From the NCBI RefSeq assembly GCF_044465595.1, contig NZ_JBITLV010000009.1:1-64000 (forward strand): a DNA stretch of 64,000 nucleotides. The letters run 5' to 3'. This document shows positions 8,601 through 17,014 of this stretch, in pieces. Origin of the DNA: Spongisporangium articulatum. GTDB taxonomy: Bacteria > Actinomycetota > Actinomycetes > Actinomycetales > Kineosporiaceae. The notes beneath the pieces were generated by a model. That model made no database searches. It had not been told where the DNA came from and worked only from the letters and a program-made list of their open reading frames with translations. The position numbers were made by a program, and so were the translations under genes. How positions within the stretch are numbered: position 1 is the stretch's first letter; each line of letters opens with the position of its first letter.

Positions 8601-9374
8601 CTACCGGAACTGCAGGTAGACGGCGCTGATGAGCGCGTTGAGCACGAAGAGCAGCACGAAGGCGTAGACGACGGTCTGGTTCACCGCTTCGCCCAGACCC
8701 TTGGGACCGCCCCCGGCGATCAGCCCGCGGTGACAGGCGACCAGGGCCGCGGCCATCCCGAACAGGGCGGCCTTGAACTCGCTGATCAGGAAGTCGGTGC
8801 CCGTGGTCAGCAGGGTCAGGTTGGCCACGTACTGCCCCGGCGAGGCCCCCTGCACCACGACCGAGAAGAAGTAGCCGCTGGCCAGCCCGACGACACAGAC
8901 CACGGCGGTCAGGGCGACGGCCACCACCGTGCCGGCCACCACCCGGGGCACCACCAGCCGGTGGATCGGATCGATGCCGAGCACCTCCATGGCGTCGATC
9001 TCCTCGCGGATCCGGCGGGCCCCGAGGTCGGCGCACATGGCCGTGGCCCCGGCCCCCGCCACGACGAGAACGCTGCACAGCGGCCCGATCTCGCGGACCA
9101 CGGCCAGTCCGGCCCCGGCCCCCGCCAGGTCGGTCGCGCCGAGTTGGATGAGCAGCTGGTTGATCAGGAACACCGTGATCGCGCAGAACGGGATGGTCAG
9201 CAGGATTGTCGGCACCAGCGTGACCCCGACCAGGAACGTCAGCTGGGAGACCAGCTCGTTCCACTGGAACGGACGGCGGAACAGCGCCGCCCCCGTGCGC
9301 AGCGCCGTGTCGAAGAAGCTGCCGACCGGCGTGACGGCGGCCCGCGCGAGTTCCCTGGGCTGCAGGGCCATCAC
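8601..9374 (-). CDS. yrbEA: YrbE/MlaE-type permease, first of pair
   Basis: A 257-residue permease of the same family. The sequence shows the coupling loop REEIDAMEVLGIDPIHRLVVPR and five to six hydrophobic segments. The GTG at 9374 overlaps the preceding stop (GTGA), and an ATG follows immediately at 9371, so either could be used. With YrbEB it should form the inner-membrane channel of the Mce transporter. Confidence 0.92.
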   Translation of the reverse strand: MMALQPRELARAAVTPVGSFFDTALRTGAALFRRPFQWNELVSQLTFLVGVTLVPTILLTIPFCAITVFLINQLLIQLGATDLAGAGAGLAVVREIGPLCSVLVVAGAGATAMCADLGARRIREEIDAMEVLGIDPIHRLVVPRVVAGTVVAVALTAVVCVVGLASGYFFSVVVQGASPGQYVANLTLLTTGTDFLISEFKAALFGMAAALVACHRGLIAGGGPKGLGEAVNQTVVYAFVLLFVLNALISAVYLQFR

Positions 9375-10000
9375 ACGCCCCGCAGGTCGGCGACGCGCCA
9401 GTCACCACCGGCCCGCTGCATGGTCACGCGGACCCGGCTGAGATCGAGACTCTGCTGGGCGAGGCTCTTCTCGCCCGCCTTCCCACCCGCCTTCCCGCCG
9501 GTCTTCTCGCTGGTCTTCTCGGGCAGCGCCGACGTCGTCTGGTTGACGAACAGCAGGACGACCACCGTGTCGCCGGAGCGGGTGACCACCGACGATCCGG
9601 TCACGGCGGCCGAGGTGACGACCTGCCGCTCGGTGGCCACCGGGGCGACGGTGCCGGTGGCGACGCCGTCGAACTGGGTGGCGAACGAGCCCGTCAGGTA
9701 CGTCCGGGCCCGGGCGAAATCCGCGTCCAGGTGCCGGTAGTCGTAGGAGAGCACGGCCGGGACGGCGGCCCGCGCGGCCCGGGTGGCGGCCGCCGACTCG
9801 CGGTCGGCCTGGCTGGCCGATCGCAGGGCCAGGCCCTGGACGGCGGCCAGCACCACGAGCGCGAGTGTCACCAGGGCGAGAACGGGGGTGAGCCGGCCGC
9901 GGCCGGCGGGCGCCGGTCCACGCTCGTCGGCCTCGTCCCGGGTGTCGTCGTCCTCGTCATCGACGTAGTCCTCGAGGTCGTGCTCCAGGTCCAGGCTCAT
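9371..10000 (-). CDS. Mce-associated membrane protein
   Basis: A 209-residue protein with an acidic N-terminal stretch rich in Asp and Glu (about 1-35), one transmembrane helix (about 38-60) and an extracytoplasmic NTF2-like domain. This is the layout of Mce-associated (Mam/Mas) proteins. A Lys/Gly-rich low-complexity insert (EKTSEKTGGKAGGKAGEKS, about 157-175) interrupts the C-terminal domain. In Mycobacterium mce operons such genes follow the Mce genes; here they precede YrbE. Presumed role: stabilising the Mce complex. Confidence 0.75.
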   Translation of the reverse strand: MSLDLEHDLEDYVDDEDDDTRDEADERGPAPAGRGRLTPVLALVTLALVVLAAVQGLALRSASQADRESAAATRAARAAVPAVLSYDYRHLDADFARARTYLTGSFATQFDGVATGTVAPVATERQVVTSAAVTGSSVVTRSGDTVVVLLFVNQTTSALPEKTSEKTGGKAGGKAGEKSLAQQSLDLSRVRVTMQRAGGDWRVADLRGV

Positions 10001-10013
10001 CCGTACTCCCCTC

Positions 10014-10520
10014 CTAGGAAACGAATTCCAGGTCGGAGACGAGCCACCGGTCGCCGACGTGCGACATCCGCGCGCTCATCCGGTAGTGCCGTACGGCCGG
10101 GGCCGCGGAGGCCGAGGTGACGGTGGCGTCGGCGGCCAGCAGGACCACGGCGGAGTCGGCGTCGATGCTGCTGATCCCACTCTCGACGATCACACCCTGC
10201 GACGTGACGTCCTGGGCGGTGAGCACCTGCTGCAGGGCCCCGGAGGACTGGGCGATGTCCGAGGCGAACGGTTCCGCCGCCCCGAGCCGCAGCCTCTCCA
10301 GGCTGGCGGCGGCGGTGCCCTTGGACACCGTGGTCAGGGCCAGGACCTCCTGCCGGGCGGCCGCGACGGCGGCCGCACTGTCCGCGGCCCGGCCGTCGTG
10401 CTCGCGGGACCGCCAGGTGGCCCAGCCGGAGAAGCCGGCCGCGCACAGGGCCACGACCATCAGTGCCGCCGGAACGGCCGCCGGGCGACGCACTGTCGTC
10501 AGGCGTGTCGGAATGTTCAT
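10014..10520 (-). CDS. Mce-associated membrane protein, first gene of the operon
   Basis: A 168-residue protein: short basic head, one membrane helix (about 17-38), then a small extracytoplasmic domain ending HYRMSARMSHVGDRWLVSDLEFV. This tail strongly resembles Mce-associated proteins, in which a final beta strand carries a WLVSDL-like motif. It is the promoter-proximal gene of the import operon; 13 bp separate it from the next gene. Confidence 0.7.
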   Translation of the reverse strand: MNIPTRLTTVRRPAAVPAALMVVALCAAGFSGWATWRSREHDGRAADSAAAVAAARQEVLALTTVSKGTAAASLERLRLGAAEPFASDIAQSSGALQQVLTAQDVTSQGVIVESGISSIDADSAVVLLAADATVTSASAAPAVRHYRMSARMSHVGDRWLVSDLEFVS

Positions 10521-10603
10521 ACGACAAGGCCCCTTTCCGAAGTCGTCGTCGGCCCCGGCGCGTCGACGCTACGAGCATCCGGCGGCCCCGGTCAAGGTAT
10601 GAA

Positions 10604-10620
10604 CCGAATTCGGATTCTAA
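10604..10620 (-). promoter_or_regulatory. Candidate 17-bp operator, mce-operon side
   Basis: On the minus strand the site reads TTAGAATCCGAATTCGG, and its core CCGAATTCGG is perfectly palindromic. It aligns without gaps to the sites at 10678 and 23134 (T at 2; AA at 5-6; C at 8; GA at 10-11; TTC at 13-15; G at 17). It lies 84 bp upstream of the first mce-operon gene. The regulator is not known; TetR proteins in the window are candidates. Confidence 0.5.
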
Positions 10621-10671
10621 GAATTGCCCGCGAGCCGGGGCTCTTGCGCTGGCCACCGCCCTGACGCGATA

Positions 10672-10700
10672 TTGAACCTAGAACCTGAGTTCAGTATCTG
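10672..10700 (+). promoter_or_regulatory. Promoter of hsaEGF
   Basis: A -35 like TTGAAC (10672-10677) is separated by exactly 17 bp from a -10 like TATCTG (10695-10700). The spacer is the 17-bp palindromic operator described separately. Transcription would start near 10707, giving a leader of about 29 nt to the chosen GTG at 10736. The last -10 base deviates from TAnnnT. Confidence 0.55.
10678..10694 (+). promoter_or_regulatory. Candidate 17-bp operator filling the hsaE promoter spacer
   Basis: CTAGAACCTGAGTTCAG, with arms TAGAAC and GTTCAG. It matches the sites at 10604 (reverse), 19073 and 23134. Its position between -35 and -10 is where a repressor would block RNA polymerase. Confidence 0.6.
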
Positions 10701-10735
10701 GTCGTGATCCGGCGGTGTCGGCAGAGGGAGTCGGT

Positions 10736-11545
10736 GTGGAGGAGAGCCTGCGCTCCGCGGCCGCCGAACTCCTGCTCGAGGCCTACCGGACCGGCGTCCC
10801 CGTGGCCCCGCTGGTGCAGACCCACCCCGGGCTCGACCTCGACGACAGCTACGCGATCCAGGTGCTGCAGGCCCGGGCCTGGGTGGCCGGCGGGGCACGG
10901 GTGGCCGGGCACAAGGTCGGCCTCACGTCGGCCGCCATGCAGCGCCAGATGGGCGTCGACCAGCCGGACTTCGGGCACCTGCTCGACAGCATGTTCCACT
11001 CCGAGCACCTCCCGATCCCGACGTCGCACTTCCTGCAACCCCGGGTCGAGCCCGAGGTCGCCTTCGTGCTCGGCCGCCCGCTGTCGGGCCCGGGCGTGAC
11101 CGCCGCCGAGGCCGTCGCCGCCGTCGACCACGTCCTGCCCGCGCTGGAGATCATCGACTCCCGGATCCGGGACTGGCGGATCGGGCTGCTCGACACCATC
11201 GCCGACAACGCCTCCTCGGGCGGCGTCGTCCTCGGCAGCACGCCGGTCCCCCTCGGCGCGGTCGACCTGCGGCTGTCCGGCTGCGTCCTGCGGGTGGACG
11301 GCGCGGTGGCCGGCACCGGGGCGGGGGGTGCCGTCCTCGGGTCGCCGGTCACGTCGCTGGTCTGGCTGGCCAACACCCTGGGTGCGCGCGGGGTCTCGCT
11401 CGAGCCGGGCCACGTCGTCCTGCCCGGCTCGATCACCGCGTCGGTGGCCGTACGCCCGGGCTCGACCGTCACCGCCACCTTCGGCGGGCTCGGCAGCGTC
11501 ACCGCGAACTTCAGTCCCGACCCAGATCCTGTGGAGGCAGCATGA
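10736..11545 (+). CDS. hsaE: 2-hydroxypenta-2,4-dienoate hydratase
   Basis: 269 residues from GTG 10736, chosen because AGAGGGAG lies 5 bp upstream; an in-frame GTG at 10715 is the alternative. The enzyme hydrates the C5 dienoate released from ring A by HsaD to 4-hydroxy-2-oxovalerate. Family metal-ligand motifs are present: VEPEVAF (two Glu) and ALEIIDSR (third Glu). It is first in an hsaE-hsaG-hsaF operon in the same transcriptional order as M. tuberculosis Rv3536c-Rv3534c, with a 4-bp overlap to the next gene. Confidence 0.92.
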   Translation: MEESLRSAAAELLLEAYRTGVPVAPLVQTHPGLDLDDSYAIQVLQARAWVAGGARVAGHKVGLTSAAMQRQMGVDQPDFGHLLDSMFHSEHLPIPTSHFLQPRVEPEVAFVLGRPLSGPGVTAAEAVAAVDHVLPALEIIDSRIRDWRIGLLDTIADNASSGGVVLGSTPVPLGAVDLRLSGCVLRVDGAVAGTGAGGAVLGSPVTSLVWLANTLGARGVSLEPGHVVLPGSITASVAVRPGSTVTATFGGLGSVTANFSPDPDPVEAA

Positions 11546-12471
11546 GTACGGCCGTCGCGGCCATCGTGGGGTCCGGCAACATCGGCACGGACCTGATGGT
11601 CAAGCTGCAGCGCACGGACGCCCTCGACCTGCGGTACATGGTCGGCGTCGACCCCGACAGCGACGGGTTGCGCCGGGCCCGGGCCGCCGGGGTGGAGGCC
11701 AGCCCCGAGGGGGTGGACTGGCTGTTGCGACAGGACCCGTTGCCGGACATCGTGTTCGAGGCGACCAGCGCCTACGCGCACCGGGCCAACGCCCCCCGCT
11801 ACGCCGAGGCCGGGATCACCGCGGTCGACCTGACGCCCGCCGCCATCGGCCCGTACGTGTGCCCACCGGTGAACCTCGAGTTCCAGCTCGACGCGCCCAA
11901 CCTCAACATGATCACCTGTGGTGGCCAGGCCACGGCGCCGATGGTGCACGCGGTGAGCAGCGTCGTCCCGGTGCTCTACGCCGAGATCGTCGCGTCCATC
12001 GCCTCCCGCTCGGCCGGCCCGGGCACCCGGGCCAACATCGACGAGTTCACCCGGACGACGTCCACCGGGCTGGAGGTGGTCGGCGGCGCCGACCGGGGCA
12101 AGGCGATCATCATCCTGAACCCGGTCGAACCGCCGATGATCATGCGCAACACCGTCTTCTGCGCGATCCCGGCCGAGGCGGCGGCCCCCGGCGACCTGCA
12201 GGATGCGGTCACCGCCTCGATCGGGGCCATGGTCGACCGGGTCCGCGAGTACGTGCCCGGCTACACGTTGCGCGCCGACCCGCAGTACGACGAGGCCCGC
12301 GACGTCTGGAACGGGATGGCCCGGGTGGCCGTCTTCCTCGAGGTCCGCGGCCGCGGCGACTACCTGCCCGACTACGCGGGCAACCTCGACATCATCACGG
12401 CGTCGGCCGCCCGGGTCGGGGAGCTGATCGCCACGCATCGGACCACGGCGAGGACGGGAGTAGTCGGATGA
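11542..12471 (+). CDS. hsaG: Acylating acetaldehyde/propionaldehyde dehydrogenase
   Basis: 309 residues. It oxidises the aldehyde released by HsaF to acyl-CoA using NAD+ and CoA. An N-terminal Rossmann segment ([11 protein letters not shown]) is followed by [17 protein letters not shown], in which the Cys is the expected catalytic thiol, and by the family segment [13 protein letters not shown]. The ATG at 11542 overlaps the hsaE stop, and its stop overlaps the hsaF start. The enzyme normally forms a complex with the HsaF aldolase, with channelling of the aldehyde. Confidence 0.95.
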   Translation: MSTAVAAIVGSGNIGTDLMVKLQRTDALDLRYMVGVDPDSDGLRRARAAGVEASPEGVDWLLRQDPLPDIVFEATSAYAHRANAPRYAEAGITAVDLTPAAIGPYVCPPVNLEFQLDAPNLNMITCGGQATAPMVHAVSSVVPVLYAEIVASIASRSAGPGTRANIDEFTRTTSTGLEVVGGADRGKAIIILNPVEPPMIMRNTVFCAIPAEAAAPGDLQDAVTASIGAMVDRVREYVPGYTLRADPQYDEARDVWNGMARVAVFLEVRGRGDYLPDYAGNLDIITASAARVGELIATHRTTARTGVVG

Positions 12472-13517
12472 GCGGGACGCCGGAACTGCGGATCACCGAC
12501 TCCACGCTGCGGGACGGGTCGCACGCCATGCGGCACCAGTTCACCGAGGAACAGGTCCGGGCCATCGTGCACGCCCTGGACCGTTCCGGGGTGCAGGTGA
12601 TCGAGGTGGCCCACGGCGACGGCCTCGGCGGCTCGAGCTTCAACTACGGGTTCTCGAAGGTCGACGAGTTCCAGCTGATCGCGGCGGCCGTGGAGGAGGC
12701 CCACCAGGCCAAGATCGCGGTCCTCATGCTGCCCGGGGTCGGCACCGTCGAGCACCTGAACCGGGCCTGGGACTGCGGCGCCCGGGTGGCCCGGATCGCC
12801 ACCCACTGCACCGAGGCCGACACCGCCGTCCAGCACTTCGGGGCCGCGCGGGCCAAGGGCTTCGAGACGGTCGGCTTCCTGATGCTGTCGCACCGCACCA
12901 CGCCCGAGAACCTGGCCCGGCAGGCCCGGATCATGGTGGACGCGGGCGCCCAGTGCGTCTACGTGGTCGACTCGGCCGGGGCCCTCGTCCTCGGGGACGC
13001 GCAGGCCCGGATCCAGGCCGTGCTCGACGAGGTCGCCACCGAGGCCCAGGTGGGATTCCACGGCCACCAGAACCTCTCGCTGGGCGTCGCGAACTCGGTG
13101 CTGGCCTACCAGACCGGCGCCCGGCAGATCGACGGCGCACTGTGCGCGCTCGGCGCGGGGGCCGGCAACTCGCCGACCGAGGTGCTGGCCGCCACCTTCG
13201 ACCGGCTCGGCATCCCGACCGGCGTCGACGTGCAGGAGGTGCTGGCGGCCGCCGAGGACGTCGTGCGCCCGACGATCCCGCGGCTGCCGTTCATGGACCG
13301 GGCCTCGATCGTGCAGGGCTACGCCGGGGTGTACTCCAGCTTCCTGCTGCACGCCGAGCGGGCCGCCGAACGGTACGGGGTGCCGGCCCACGAGATCCTC
13401 CAGCGGGTCGGCGAGGCCGGGTACGTCGGCGGCCAGGAGGACATGATCATCGACGTGGCGCTCCAGCTGGTCCAGGAACGCGAGCACGGGGTGCTGTCGA
13501 GCAGCGGCGCCCGATGA
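12468..13517 (+). CDS. hsaF: 4-hydroxy-2-oxovalerate aldolase
   Basis: A 349-residue TIM-barrel aldolase of the DmpG/HMGL-like family that splits 4-hydroxy-2-oxo acids to pyruvate and an aldehyde. Near the N terminus [12 protein letters not shown] supplies the metal-binding Asp and catalytic Arg. [13 protein letters not shown] supplies the two metal-binding His. The DmpG-type communication domain lies at the C terminus. The start is the ATG overlapping the hsaG stop. Length and motifs are complete. Confidence 0.95.
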   Translation: MSGTPELRITDSTLRDGSHAMRHQFTEEQVRAIVHALDRSGVQVIEVAHGDGLGGSSFNYGFSKVDEFQLIAAAVEEAHQAKIAVLMLPGVGTVEHLNRAWDCGARVARIATHCTEADTAVQHFGAARAKGFETVGFLMLSHRTTPENLARQARIMVDAGAQCVYVVDSAGALVLGDAQARIQAVLDEVATEAQVGFHGHQNLSLGVANSVLAYQTGARQIDGALCALGAGAGNSPTEVLAATFDRLGIPTGVDVQEVLAAAEDVVRPTIPRLPFMDRASIVQGYAGVYSSFLLHAERAAERYGVPAHEILQRVGEAGYVGGQEDMIIDVALQLVQEREHGVLSSSGAR

Positions 13518-14077
13518 GCGCGCCGATCGCCGACGCCGTGGGGCTGGCCCTCGGCCCCGACGGCCTGATCACCGAATACCTCACCGCGGCAGCCGAACTG
13601 GCGCCGGACGTCGCACTGCCGCCGGAGGTGGCGACAGTCACCCCGAGCCTGGCCTTCCTGCTCGGCGACCCGCTGCGCGGGCCGGGGGTGACGTCGGCGG
13701 GTGCGCTGGCCGGCGTCCGCTCGGTGCACGGGGCCCTGACGGTGCAGGACGACGGGGGCCGGGTCCGCGGCTTCCTCACCGGCCCGGTGGGCGTGGCGAC
13801 CGACCGACCAGGGGGCCTCGACCTCACGCTGGAAGGCGTGCTCGTGGTCGTGGACGGCGCGGTGGTCGACTCGGCCACCGGGGCCGCGGTGCTCGGGCAC
13901 CCGGCCCGGGCGCTGGCCGCCGCGGCGAACGCCCTGGGCCCGCAGGGGGTGACCCTGGAGCGCGGCTGGCTGGTGCTGACCGGGGGGCTGACGGCGCCGG
14001 TCCCGGTCCGCCCGGGGGCCGTGATCGCCTGCGAGTACACGCATCTGGGCGCCCTCGGGGTGCGGGCCGGCGCCTAG
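13514..14077 (+). CDS. Shortened hydratase/decarboxylase-fold paralogue lacking metal ligands
   Basis: 187 residues, against about 260 for intact family members. From about residue 42 it aligns with the C-terminal two thirds of the HsaE protein in this operon: PSLAFLLGDPLRGPGVT matches [17 protein letters not shown], followed by the shared GxVLGHPA and VLPG-like segments. The EPE metal ligands of HsaE are replaced by TPS, and the Glu of ALEIIDS is lost (ALTVQDD). The frame is intact with normal codon use and overlaps the hsaF stop (ATGA). It is therefore probably a retained non-catalytic paralogue, possibly a partner or scaffold, rather than an active hydratase. Confidence 0.75.
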   Translation: MSAPIADAVGLALGPDGLITEYLTAAAELAPDVALPPEVATVTPSLAFLLGDPLRGPGVTSAGALAGVRSVHGALTVQDDGGRVRGFLTGPVGVATDRPGGLDLTLEGVLVVVDGAVVDSATGAAVLGHPARALAAAANALGPQGVTLERGWLVLTGGLTAPVPVRPGAVIACEYTHLGALGVRAGA

Positions 14078-14721
14078 ACCTGGTGCTCCAGCTCCTCCAT
14101 CCGCGGCACGAGCAGGTCGATGAACCGGTCGACCACCTGGTACACCTGCGGCATCACGCCGCCCTGGTAGACGACCTGGGTGACCATCGAGTTGATGATC
14201 GACCAGAGCATGATCGACACGTCCTGCGCCTCGTCGGGCGGCCACAGGTCGAACTCGGCGGCCAGCGACTCGTGCGCGACCTGGTTGAACCGCACCAGCA
14301 GGGCCCGTGCGTTGGCGTCACCGCTGGCCTGCAGCAGTACGTGCACCTTGAAGAACTGCGGCTGCGCCGCGAAGGCCCGCAGCACGGCGTGCACGCGATG
14401 CCGGACCCGCTCGGCCGGCGCCAGCCGGGAACTGCGCCGGGGGCGGGCCTTCTCGAACGCGGCCCACTCCCCCAGCACCGCCGCGTAGAGGTGCTCCTTC
14501 GACGAGAAGTACCGGTACAACGTCCCGAGGGCGACACCAGCGTCGGCCGCCACGTCCCGGATCTGGATCCGCTCGTACTCCTGCTCCTCCAACGCCCCCA
14601 ACGCCGCCCGCACGATCTGCTCACGCCGCGCCAGCTGCCACGCGGGCAGGCCGTCCACGGACACCCCGTTGGACGTCTGGCTGGTCGTCTGACTCGAGGC
14701 CTGGTCGACCACGGCGCTCAC
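14074..14721 (-). CDS. TetR-family regulator (twin of the gene at 25712)
   Basis: 215 residues, starting at GTG 14721, which overlaps the dehydrogenase stop. The N-terminal helix-turn-helix region (about 25-75) includes IQIRDVAADAGVALGTLYRYF. The ligand-binding half is variable. It is the last gene of the minus-strand MaoC/dehydrogenase operon, so it is co-expressed with beta-oxidation genes. Its DNA-binding domain is almost identical, also in DNA, to that of the regulator at 25712, while the ligand domains differ more. Its role as a KstR-like steroid repressor is inferred from context. Confidence 0.88.
   Translation of the reverse strand: MSAVVDQASSQTTSQTSNGVSVDGLPAWQLARREQIVRAALGALEEQEYERIQIRDVAADAGVALGTLYRYFSSKEHLYAAVLGEWAAFEKARPRRSSRLAPAERVRHRVHAVLRAFAAQPQFFKVHVLLQASGDANARALLVRFNQVAHESLAAEFDLWPPDEAQDVSIMLWSIINSMVTQVVYQGGVMPQVYQVVDRFIDLLVPRMEELEHQV
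14461..14649. repeat. 189-bp near-identical segment, copy A (within TetR DNA-binding domain)
   Basis: This segment matches 26081-26269 in direct orientation with two mismatches that I can count (in gtagag/gtacag and accagc/accggc). It covers the helix-turn-helix region of both TetR genes. Similarity drops on both sides. The match includes synonymous positions, which suggests recent duplication or gene conversion. Confidence 0.9.
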
Positions 14722-15941
14722 CCTCTCCGGCCGGGCGGGACGACGGCGGGCCCGCCGTCGCCGTGGAACGTGAGGCCGCGTTGCGCCATCTCCCGCACCA
14801 GGTCCGGGACGTCGAACGGGGGCCCGTGCGCCGCGGCCAGCCGGTCGGCCTCGGCGACGAAGGCGGCCACCCCGATCGCATCGATCGCGGCGAACGGGCC
14901 GCCCAGCGCGAGCGGGAACCCCACGCCGAGGGTGGCCCCGAGGTCGCCGTCCCGGGCCGAGGTGAGCACGCCGTCGGCGAACGCGCGGGTTCCCTCGACC
15001 AGCTGCGCGTACAGGATGCGGGTGCCCACGTCGTCGAGCGCGGGTTGCTCGGCGGCGCGCGGGAAGAGCTCGGCCAGGCCGGGCCAGAGCACGGCCTCGC
15101 CGTCCGGCCCGTAGTCGTAGAACCCGTGGCCGCTCGTGCGCCCGTGCCGGCCCCGTTCCACGAGCAGCCCCACCGGGCCGGGCTCCGGCGCGGGCCGCCC
15201 CTCGTCGAGGGCCCGTTGCCGCGCGGCGTGCACGCTGACGTCCAGGCCGATCGAGTCGGAGATGGCCAGGGCCCCCATCGGCATCCCGACTCGCCGCGCG
15301 CCCTCCTCGACCAGGGCCGGGTCCACCCCGGCGGTGACCATCCGCAGGCTCTCGGTGATGAACGAGCCGATGAACCGTGAGGTGAAGAAGCCGGGAGCGT
15401 CGTTGACGACGATGGGGGTCTTGCCCAGGGCCCGGGCCAGGTCGAGCGCGGCCGCGAGCGTGTCGTCGGAGGTGCGCCGACCGCAGATGATCTCCACGAG
15501 CGGCATGCGCTCGGCCGGGGAGAAGAAGTGCATCCCGAGGAACCGCTCCGGGCGGCGGCTGAACTCGGCCAGACCGGTGATCGGCATGGCGCTGGTGTTG
15601 CTGGCCAGGACGGCGTCGGCCGGCAACACCTGCTCGACCCGGCCGATCACGTCGCGCTTCACGGCCCGGTCCTCGAAGACCGCCTCGATCACCAGAGGCA
15701 GTCCGGCCAGGTCGGCGTAGGAGTCGGTGGCCGTGACCCGGGCCAGGACGGCGTCGGCCTCCGCCGCGGGGCGCCGCCCCTTGAGCACATCCCGCCGCAG
15801 GCGGGACTCGACGTACCCGCGCCCCCGCTGGGCCGCGGCGTCGTCACGATCGAGGAGGACGACGTCCAGCCCGGCCTGCGCGGCGACCAGCGCCAGCCCG
15901 GCGCCCATGGTGCCCGCCCCCAGAATGCCCAGACTGCTCAT
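14718..15941 (-). CDS. 3-hydroxyacyl-CoA dehydrogenase
   Basis: 407 residues. It oxidises 3-hydroxyacyl-CoA to 3-oxoacyl-CoA with NAD+. The N-terminal dinucleotide fold is GILGAGTMGAGLA. The catalytic loop NTSAMPITGLAE precedes GMHFFSPAERMPLVEII with the active His. Two C-terminal 3HCDH domains follow, the second partly degenerate, giving a longer protein than the 290-residue single-domain form. It lies between the MaoC pair and the TetR gene with 4-bp overlaps on both sides, so it probably acts after the hydratase on a steroid side-chain or fatty acyl-CoA. Confidence 0.9.
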   Translation of the reverse strand: MSSLGILGAGTMGAGLALVAAQAGLDVVLLDRDDAAAQRGRGYVESRLRRDVLKGRRPAAEADAVLARVTATDSYADLAGLPLVIEAVFEDRAVKRDVIGRVEQVLPADAVLASNTSAMPITGLAEFSRRPERFLGMHFFSPAERMPLVEIICGRRTSDDTLAAALDLARALGKTPIVVNDAPGFFTSRFIGSFITESLRMVTAGVDPALVEEGARRVGMPMGALAISDSIGLDVSVHAARQRALDEGRPAPEPGPVGLLVERGRHGRTSGHGFYDYGPDGEAVLWPGLAELFPRAAEQPALDDVGTRILYAQLVEGTRAFADGVLTSARDGDLGATLGVGFPLALGGPFAAIDAIGVAAFVAEADRLAAAHGPPFDVPDLVREMAQRGLTFHGDGGPAVVPPGRRG

Positions 15942-16414
15942 GGCTGGTCCCGCGGCGTCCCGGCGGCCGGGAACGACACCGTCGCCTCGCCCGGCATCAG
16001 CACCTCACCGGCCGCGTTCGCACCGGTCAGCTCCAGGTCGACGACGACCCGGTCGCCGTCGTGGTGCACGGCGGTCACCGCCCCCGAGAAGGTGAGGGTC
16101 TCGCCGGCCACGGCCGATCCGCGGTTGCGGGACCCGAACCGGACCAGTCGCGCCGACGGCCCGGCCCAGTCGGTGACGACGCGGGCCAGCCAGGCGGTCT
16201 GCAGGGCGCCCTGGACCAGGACGCCGGGATGCCCCTCGACGTCGACCGCCCAGCCGCGGTCGTAGTGGATGCGGTGGCCGTTGTAGACGGCCGCGCTGAA
16301 GAAGAACAGCTGCTCCGGGCCGGGGGTCACCGTGAGGACGGGCAGGCGGTCCCCGGGGCGGAGGTCGGCGACCCGGACGTGCTCGCGCTCGCGTTCCGGC
16401 CCAGGGGCGGTCAC
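15938..16414 (-). CDS. MaoC-like hotdog subunit of a split enoyl-CoA hydratase (second half)
   Basis: 158 residues from GTG 16414, which overlaps the preceding stop as GTGA. The region NGHRIHYDRGWAVDVEGHPGVLVQGALQTAWL has the MaoC/HTD2 hydratase signature, with an Asp/His dyad in HYD and a GP/GV loop. Together with the preceding gene it resembles a two-gene form of a FAS1-like dehydratase, acting as a heterodimer on 2-enoyl-CoA. The substrate is inferred from the neighbouring dehydrogenase and thiolase. Confidence 0.8.
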   Translation of the reverse strand: MTAPGPEREREHVRVADLRPGDRLPVLTVTPGPEQLFFFSAAVYNGHRIHYDRGWAVDVEGHPGVLVQGALQTAWLARVVTDWAGPSARLVRFGSRNRGSAVAGETLTFSGAVTAVHHDGDRVVVDLELTGANAAGEVLMPGEATVSFPAAGTPRDQP

Positions 16415-16935
16415 GGCAGGGCCAGGACGGTGTCGGTCGCGCGGGCCAGCAGGGCGCCGTCCCCTCGGGTGTAGACCGTCTCGGCCACGACGACCACGAA
16501 GGCCCCCGAGCGGCCGGCCTTCTGCTCGACCGAGCGGATGCGACGCACCGCCGTCACCTGGTCGCCGGGGTGGGCCGGCTCGCCGAACTCCCACGACTCA
16601 CCCCCGGCCATCAGGCGCGGGGTGTGCGGCAGGGGCACCGTGCCGAGGAAACCGGCGGGGACGCCGTCCGGGCGCAGCTGCTCGACGTCGACCACCCCGA
16701 GCACGGCCACCGGCAGGAAGAGGGGCGGGGCGACGATGTCGCGGTACCCGTGCCGGCCGGCGAACTCGGCGTCGAAGTAGAGCGGGTTGCGGTCGCCGAC
16801 CGCGGCGGCCCAGCGCTGGAACTCGCGCGCGATCACCGGACCGCTGCGCCGCGAGACGACCGTGCCGACGGTGGCGCGAGCCGCATCGGGGACGAGCTCG
16901 GGCGCGGCGACGGCGGCCGCACCCTTGATGTCCAC
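16411..16935 (-). CDS. MaoC N-terminal-domain (FAS1-like dehydratase) subunit
   Basis: 174 residues with the conserved REFQRWAAAVGDRNPLYFDAEFAGRHGYRDIVAPPLFLP segment of MaoC_dehydrat_N proteins. The partner gene downstream carries the catalytic hydratase motif. The two together correspond to the HadAB-like or ChsH-like arrangement in which one subunit binds the long acyl or steroid moiety. First gene of the minus-strand operon; the promoter should lie in 16936-17014. Confidence 0.8.
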   Translation of the reverse strand: MDIKGAAAVAAPELVPDAARATVGTVVSRRSGPVIAREFQRWAAAVGDRNPLYFDAEFAGRHGYRDIVAPPLFLPVAVLGVVDVEQLRPDGVPAGFLGTVPLPHTPRLMAGGESWEFGEPAHPGDQVTAVRRIRSVEQKAGRSGAFVVVVAETVYTRGDGALLARATDTVLALP

Positions 16936-17014
16936 GGCGTCGAGCGTAATAGAATCGGAGTCTTACTTCAATGAGCCCAAATGCGCTTATCCAGCGCGAA
17001 CAATGGAGGGTCAC
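16936..17014. promoter_or_regulatory. Divergent promoter region between MaoC operon and thiolase
   Basis: A 79-bp AT-richer gap between two divergent genes. It contains TAGAATCGGAGTCTTA (16950-16965), a weak relative of the 17-bp operator seen elsewhere. The ribosome-binding site GGAGGG (17005-17010) sits 4 bp before the thiolase ATG at 17015. No -35/-10 pair is convincing. Confidence 0.4.

Noticed and set aside
9430..9530. Possible CRISPR-like or VNTR array
   Set aside because: Repeats are short, imperfect and in frame inside a coding region. No spaced repeat array exists anywhere in the window.
13514..14077. Calling the shortened hydratase a pseudogene
   Set aside because: No frameshift or internal stop, normal codon bias, and a coupled start. 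Loss of catalytic residues alone does not show decay.
17005..17010. Upstream ATG at 17003 as the thiolase start
   Set aside because: The GGAGGG ribosome site overlaps that ATG and fits the ATG at 17015 instead.
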